Assembly (NCBI GenBank): GCA_040500365.1
Contig: CP148031.1
Coordinates: forward strand, 1,612,001-1,676,000
From: Dehalobacter alkaniphilus
GTDB lineage: Bacteria > Bacillota > Desulfitobacteriia > Desulfitobacteriales > Syntrophobotulaceae
Length of the DNA: 64,000 nt
Reading direction: 5' to 3'
The notes below the pieces were generated by a model. That model saw nothing but the letters and a program-made list of their open reading frames with translations, ran no database searches and was not told where the DNA came from. Below are positions 60,742 through 64,000 of this stretch, piece after piece. Numbering within the stretch: the stretch's first letter is position 1; each line of letters begins with the position of its first letter. The position numbers and the translations under genes are program-made.

Positions 60742-60815
60742 AAAATTTGCATATCTTTAGTCACCTTGGGAACAATACAATCGACGATTGACAAAAATAA
60801 TTTGGGGTGAACATC

Positions 60816-61004
60816 ATGATTGCCTATGTAGAAAAAGAAGCCTGTATCGGATGTGGAGCATGTCCTGCAATTTGCCCGGACATTTTTGAAATGGATGATG
60901 ACGGATTGGCTGTAACGCGTCAGGAACAGGTTCCGGAGACTCTTGAAGAATCAGCGCAGGAAGCAGCCGACGGTTGTCCGACGGAAGCAATTATCATCAG
61001 CTGA
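60816..61004 (+). CDS. ferredoxin, single [4Fe-4S] type
   Basis: A 62-residue electron carrier with ACIGCGACPAICPDIF (three ligands Cys-x2-Cys-x2-Cys and a fourth before the acidic stretch) and a distal GCPTEAI cysteine, the pattern of small mono-cluster ferredoxins similar to those of Bacillus and Thermotoga. The acidic segment DDDG is typical. ATG 60816 has GGGGTG 6 bases upstream; the in-frame GTG at 60807 overlaps it. It precedes spo0A by about 290 bp. Confidence 0.9.
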   Translation: MIAYVEKEACIGCGACPAICPDIFEMDDDGLAVTRQEQVPETLEESAQEAADGCPTEAIIIS

Positions 61005-61215
61005 AACATCATGCAGATACGGTAACTCGTCAGAACAAGACAAAACTTTAATATTTACACTGAAATTCTCTTGAAGTTCGGGATAATATGTAGGACGAAA
61101 AATAAATTGGCTTATTTTAACGAAAAAAAATAATTCTCAAATATCGTTTTTTGCAGATGGGACAGGCGTTTGCAATAAATGCCAAAATTAGAAAGTGTTC
61201 CTTATTTTTTAAGAA

Positions 61216-61240
61216 TTCGACATCTCCGCTGATTTATAAT
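61216..61240 (+). promoter_or_regulatory. 0A box and -10 upstream of spo0A
   Basis: TTCGACA (61216-61222) is the minus-strand 0A box TGTCGAA, and TATAAT lies at 61235-61240. The box is located where a -35 should be, as in promoters activated by Spo0A. This suggests autoregulation. The -35 is otherwise poor. The rest of 61005-61215 shows nothing clear. Confidence 0.4.
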
Positions 61241-61295
61241 GATACTACCGGAAAAACGAACCGGGAAAAATATGATAAAGCGGGGAAATGTAGAG

Positions 61296-62090
61296 ATGTC
61301 AAAAAAGGTAAAGATTATTGTAGCCGAGGATAATCGAAATCTATGTCAGATCCTTCAGGATTATATTTCAAAGGATGATAGCTTTGAGCTTGCTGGCGTA
61401 GCCTACAATGGACTTGAAGCTTGGGATTTGATTCAAAAACATGACCCGGATCTCGTCATTATGGATCTTGTGATGCCGAATCTTGATGGTTTGGAAGTCC
61501 TGGAAAGAATCAATGCCAGAACATCAGTCAGGAAACCCAAAGTCATATTATTAACGGCTTTCGGGCATGAAACACTGACGCATCAGGCCATGGTCATGGG
61601 GGTTGATTATTTTATCCTGAAACCATTTGACCTGGAAATTCTGGGAAAACGCATCAGGACGCTGACGCAGGATCTGGAAATCACAAATCCACCGCTGCTG
61701 CAGACTTGTTCCTCTGTTACGTCGGTCGGAAGAGGGGTCAATATCAACGTAGAAGTAACGACAATGATGCACCAACTTGGTATTCCAGCTCATGTCAAAG
61801 GATATCAATACATCAGAGATGCAATACTCATGGTAATCGAAGATGTTTCGTTACTCGGGGCTGTAACCAAAGAGCTGTACCCGGCAATTGCTAAGAAATA
61901 CAATACGGCTCCCAGCAGGGTGGAAAGAGGCATCAGACATGCCATTGAGCTGGCCTGGGAACGCGGACATATGGAAACGCTGAAGCGGATCTTCGGATAT
62001 TCGATGAACATAGAACGTCAAAAACCTACCAATTCTGAATTCATTGCACTGCTCGCTGATAAGCTTCGGGTGATGAGTAAGGTTGGATAA
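61296..62090 (+). CDS. spo0A: sporulation master regulator Spo0A
   Basis: Response regulator that triggers sporulation. The 264-residue protein has a receiver domain (about 1-125; acidic pocket Glu11-Asp12, phosphoacceptor Asp57 in LVIMDLVMPNLDG, LLTAFG, LKPFDLE) and the Spo0A-specific C-terminal DNA-binding domain (GIPAHVKGYQYIRDAILMV, ELYPAIAKKYNTAPSRVERGIRHAIELAWERGHMETLKRIFGYS). ATG 61296 gives the expected start; ATG 61272 and 61239 would add 8 or 19 residues, and no choice has an ideal ribosome site. A terminator follows the gene. Confidence 0.95.
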   Translation: MSKKVKIIVAEDNRNLCQILQDYISKDDSFELAGVAYNGLEAWDLIQKHDPDLVIMDLVMPNLDGLEVLERINARTSVRKPKVILLTAFGHETLTHQAMVMGVDYFILKPFDLEILGKRIRTLTQDLEITNPPLLQTCSSVTSVGRGVNINVEVTTMMHQLGIPAHVKGYQYIRDAILMVIEDVSLLGAVTKELYPAIAKKYNTAPSRVERGIRHAIELAWERGHMETLKRIFGYSMNIERQKPTNSEFIALLADKLRVMSKVG

Positions 62091-62119
62091 ATGAACGAAC
62101 GAACGAACAGTCAGTGTAT

Positions 62120-62150
62120 AAAGATGTCTCAGAGAGGAGGCATCTTTTTA
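62120..62150 (+). terminator. intrinsic terminator of spo0A
   Basis: AAAGATG (62120-62126) pairs with CATCTTT (62141-62147), the inner part adds TCTC/GAGG pairs, and T residues follow. Confidence 0.75.
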
Positions 62151-62196
62151 TTTGCGCTGAAATAGATTACAATGAATCCTGAAGGAGTTGAAGATC

Positions 62197-62817
62197 GTGC
62201 AGGTGAAAGGAAAGTTCATTGTGCTCGAAGGCATCGATGGATCAGGCAAAGGAACGCAGATTGAGCGTCTGAAGGTATATCTTGAAACAGTACGCGGAGT
62301 AAAAACCGTTCTAACCAGGGAACCAAGCCAGGGTCCGCTCGGGACAACGATCCGCCAGGTACTTTCAGGCCGGATCAACGGCGTGAATGACAACTGTCTG
62401 GCGTTGCTGTTTGCTGCCGACCGGCTTGATCACAACAACAATCTGGTCATTCCTGCTCTGGAGCAGGGAAACTATGTGATCTGTGACAGATATCTATGGT
62501 CTTCGTTTGCGTATCAGGGAATGAAAAATGATGAATCCTGGATTGGAGAAATCAATCAATATGCGGTAAAACCGGACCTTACACTTTTCATAAAGGTAAG
62601 CCCGGAAACATCGCTCAAGAGAATAGCAGCAGGCAGATTCCAGACTGAAATATTTGAAAACAGCGAGATGCTGCGGCACGTTGCTGATAATTACCAAAAG
62701 CTGTACAAACAGTGGCAAAAAAATGGGGAACCGGTTGTTGAAATCAATGGGGAAAAGGAGCCGGAGCTGGTTCAGCAAGACATCGTTGCGGCTTTCCGAT
62801 TGTATTTTCCGGAGTAA
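62197..62817 (+). CDS. tmk: thymidylate kinase
   Basis: Phosphorylates dTMP to dTDP for DNA synthesis. The 206 residues have P-loop LEGIDGSGKGTQ (with glycine instead of threonine before T-Q), TREPS, LLFAADRLDH, CDRYLWSSFAYQG and a lid region RIAAGRFQTEIFE. GTG 62197 is chosen, with GAAGGAG 9 bases upstream; the in-frame TTG at 62188 overlaps that site. Usual neighbours such as holB are not present, so the gene seems to stand alone between spo0A and a DUF3231 gene. Confidence 0.9.
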   Translation: MQVKGKFIVLEGIDGSGKGTQIERLKVYLETVRGVKTVLTREPSQGPLGTTIRQVLSGRINGVNDNCLALLFAADRLDHNNNLVIPALEQGNYVICDRYLWSSFAYQGMKNDESWIGEINQYAVKPDLTLFIKVSPETSLKRIAAGRFQTEIFENSEMLRHVADNYQKLYKQWQKNGEPVVEINGEKEPELVQQDIVAAFRLYFPE

Positions 62818-62855
62818 GTGTTATTAAATTCTGAAAAGGACACAAAATATAAGGA

Positions 62856-62880
62856 ATGCCAGTCTCTTTGAGGCTGGCAT
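62856..62880. terminator. hairpin between the convergent tmk and DUF3231 genes
   Basis: ATGCCAGTCTC and GAGGCTGGCAT pair with one G-T wobble around TTT. No long T tract follows on either side, so it is a weak terminator candidate. Confidence 0.4.
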
Positions 62881-62924
62881 ATTAAATGTATATGGAATAC
62901 TAAAAAATGAATTTTACGTTGTTG

Positions 62925-63461
62925 TTAATGAACGATTTTTGCAATTTTGGGAAGCCAGTTTCTTTGGAGCATCAGCTGCTCCAGCCGGTAAGCCCAATCA
63001 AATCCCATGTTCAGCTCCTTGCGGAGACGATTCCCAATTTCCAGGTGATAGCTTTGATTAATGGCTGTCAATAAGGCCATTTGGCTGGAACTGTTCATTT
63101 CCAGCAGCAGCAACGCAATTTCCATATCACTGAAGTGCAAATGGTCTGGTATATCCTGGTATTTTTCCAGGGACCGTTCGGGAAACTGTATGGTTGGCAG
63201 CTTGACGTCCTCGGATTGTAAAAAATCTTCACTCATTTCGACAGTTCTTTCTACCAGTGCCTCGCGTGCATCTTTAAGCAGTACTCTGAGCTCCGGATCT
63301 TCGGCATGATTATACAGGGTGGTAATAATTGAGGCTTGAAAACGACCCATCAAGACAATCTGATACTGCAAACCCGCCTCAATATAATTAGCAGGTTCGT
63401 GATCAATTATATTTTGAACAATAGAATTGCTCTTGGCGGTCGCTTTTTCTAGAATATTCAT
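62925..63461 (-). CDS. DUF3231-like helical protein
   Basis: A 178-residue, all-helical protein similar to one repeat of DUF3231, a family of four-helix-bundle proteins in spore formers distantly related to CotF/ferritin-like coat proteins. The visible pattern includes EDFLQSEDVKLPTIQFPER...FSDMEIALLLLEMNSSSQMALLTAINQSYHLEIGNRLRKELN and the C-terminal LQRNWLPKIAKI. ATG 63461 has AAGGAGG upstream; a longer in-frame start at 63566 reads through the tRNA terminator and is rejected. A spore-related role is plausible but not shown. Confidence 0.65.
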   Translation of the reverse strand: MNILEKATAKSNSIVQNIIDHEPANYIEAGLQYQIVLMGRFQASIITTLYNHAEDPELRVLLKDAREALVERTVEMSEDFLQSEDVKLPTIQFPERSLEKYQDIPDHLHFSDMEIALLLLEMNSSSQMALLTAINQSYHLEIGNRLRKELNMGFDWAYRLEQLMLQRNWLPKIAKIVH

Positions 63462-63550
63462 CGTTAAATCCTCCTTTTTATATAGTAGGTTTAACGATTT
63501 ATCTGTTTTTATGCTTAAAACAATAAAATGCCGTGAAAAATATAGGATAC

Positions 63551-63579
63551 TAAAAAAACACTGCAAGCACTTGCAATGT
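63551..63579 (-). terminator. intrinsic terminator of tRNA-Arg
   Basis: On the minus strand ACATTGCAAG and CTTGCAGTGT form a 10 bp stem (one G-T pair), followed by seven T. Confidence 0.85.
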
Positions 63580-63592
63580 CTATTTTTTCTAA

Positions 63593-63668
63593 TGGTGCGC
63601 CCGGTTGGATTCGAACCAACGACCTGCGGCCTCGGAAACCGTCACTCTATCCCCTGAGCTACGAGCGC
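63593..63668 (-). tRNA. tRNA-Arg (anticodon CCG), CCA encoded
   Basis: 76 bases. The acceptor GCGCTCG pairs with CGGGCGC (one T-G), the D arm is GCTC...GAGT, the anticodon loop is TTCCGAG with anticodon CCG, and the T arm is GTTGG-TTCGAAT-CCAAC. The 3' ACCA is encoded. The top pair of the anticodon stem is an A-C mismatch (27-43). Confidence 0.93.
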
Positions 63669-63685
63669 AATAAAACTGCTACATT

Positions 63686-63714
63686 ACTTTACTAAATAGA
63701 ATTCTTTTTGTCAA
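63686..63714 (-). promoter_or_regulatory. sigma-A promoter of tRNA-Arg
   Basis: On the minus strand TTGACA (63714-63709) and TAAAGT (63691-63686) are 17 bp apart, placing the start about 10 bases before the tRNA. Confidence 0.7.
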
Positions 63715-63798
63715 GAATAATGTTGAAGAGTTGTTGAAGAGAGCTTAGAGCAAATTGTCGGAGAAAGCTTGGATGACCAGATTAATTTGAGGTAGAAC

Positions 63799-64000
63799 AT
63801 GAACCTAAAAAAAATACCATGGCATTTTCTCAAAAGATTTTTTGGAATCATTATAGGCGCAGTGATTGTAGCTGTCAGCATTAATACATTGATCCTGCCC
63901 AACCAGATTGCTGACGGCGGAGTCACAGGAATCGCGATTCTGCTGCATTATCTGTTTCAATGGAATATAAGCATTCTGGTGGCCCTTCTAAATATTCCGT
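63799..64000 (+). CDS. YitT-family membrane protein (3'-truncated by window)
   Basis: The first 67 codons of a polytopic membrane protein of the YitT/DUF161-DUF2179 family, which is common in Firmicutes and of unknown function. The first helix (FGIIIGAVIVAVSINTLIL) is followed by PNQIADGGVTGIAILLHYLF, the hallmark of the family. ATG 63799 is preceded by GAGGT. The rest, including the C-terminal DUF2179 domain, lies beyond the window. Confidence 0.88.
   Translation, partial: MNLKKIPWHFLKRFFGIIIGAVIVAVSINTLILPNQIADGGVTGIAILLHYLFQWNISILVALLNIP

Overview
This 64 kb window reads as chromosomal DNA of a spore-forming, strictly anaerobic Firmicute, most likely of the Peptococcaceae/Desulfitobacteriaceae group (Dehalobacter, Syntrophobotulus or Desulfitobacterium-like). 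The reasons are: gerA, spo0A, spoVM and spoIID genes, strong AGGAGG ribosome sites, several TTG/GTG starts, an electron-bifurcating type [FeFe] hydrogenase, and a Tat-exported selenocysteine formate dehydrogenase. The genus is an inference from gene content and style; no database search was possible.

Layout: 1-3.2 kb proline synthesis (proC partial, proB, proA). 3.8-9.3 kb an [FeFe] hydrogenase operon hydC-hydB-hydA with a candidate Rex (NADH-sensing) operator; its HydB carries a fused GltD/NfnB-like flavoprotein module. 9.4-12 kb an ABC importer of the sulfonate/nitrate/taurine type. 12-20 kb a lone hypF followed by fdhA (one gene with an in-frame UGA read as selenocysteine and a SECIS-like hairpin), fdhB, fdhC and fdhE. 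20-25 kb an acetate-transporter-like membrane protein, a gerA germination operon on the minus strand and a broken chemoreceptor gene. 26-36 kb yebC, ruvCAB, a SpoIID protein, queA-tgt, yajC and secDF. 36-42 kb metallohydrolase, ilvBN and a DUF4153 protein. 42-53 kb lapA-like, recJ, relA, hemZ, hisS and aspS. 53-64 kb csoR with its operator, trxA, flavin reductase, a FliK-like/FlhB-C-like pair, dinG, spoVM, ferredoxin, spo0A, tmk, a DUF3231 protein, tRNA-Arg(CCG) and the start of a YitT-family gene.

How it works together: HydABC would exchange electrons among H2, ferredoxin and pyridine nucleotides in the cytoplasm. FdhABC would oxidise formate outside the membrane and pass electrons through cytochrome b to menaquinone. 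The gerA, spo0A, spoVM and spoIID genes point to a sporulation/germination programme.

The most unusual feature is a family of six intergenic palindromic elements (about 70-156 bp, ends GTCT...AGAC) scattered over the window. Two copies, just upstream of ruvB and of a metallohydrolase gene, keep perfect 16-17 bp terminal stems although the stem sequences differ, which looks like selection for structure. Other points are a ribosome-site-masking palindrome before a small secreted protein, a 22-codon spoVM, and a csoR gene with an exact operator but no copper pump beside it.
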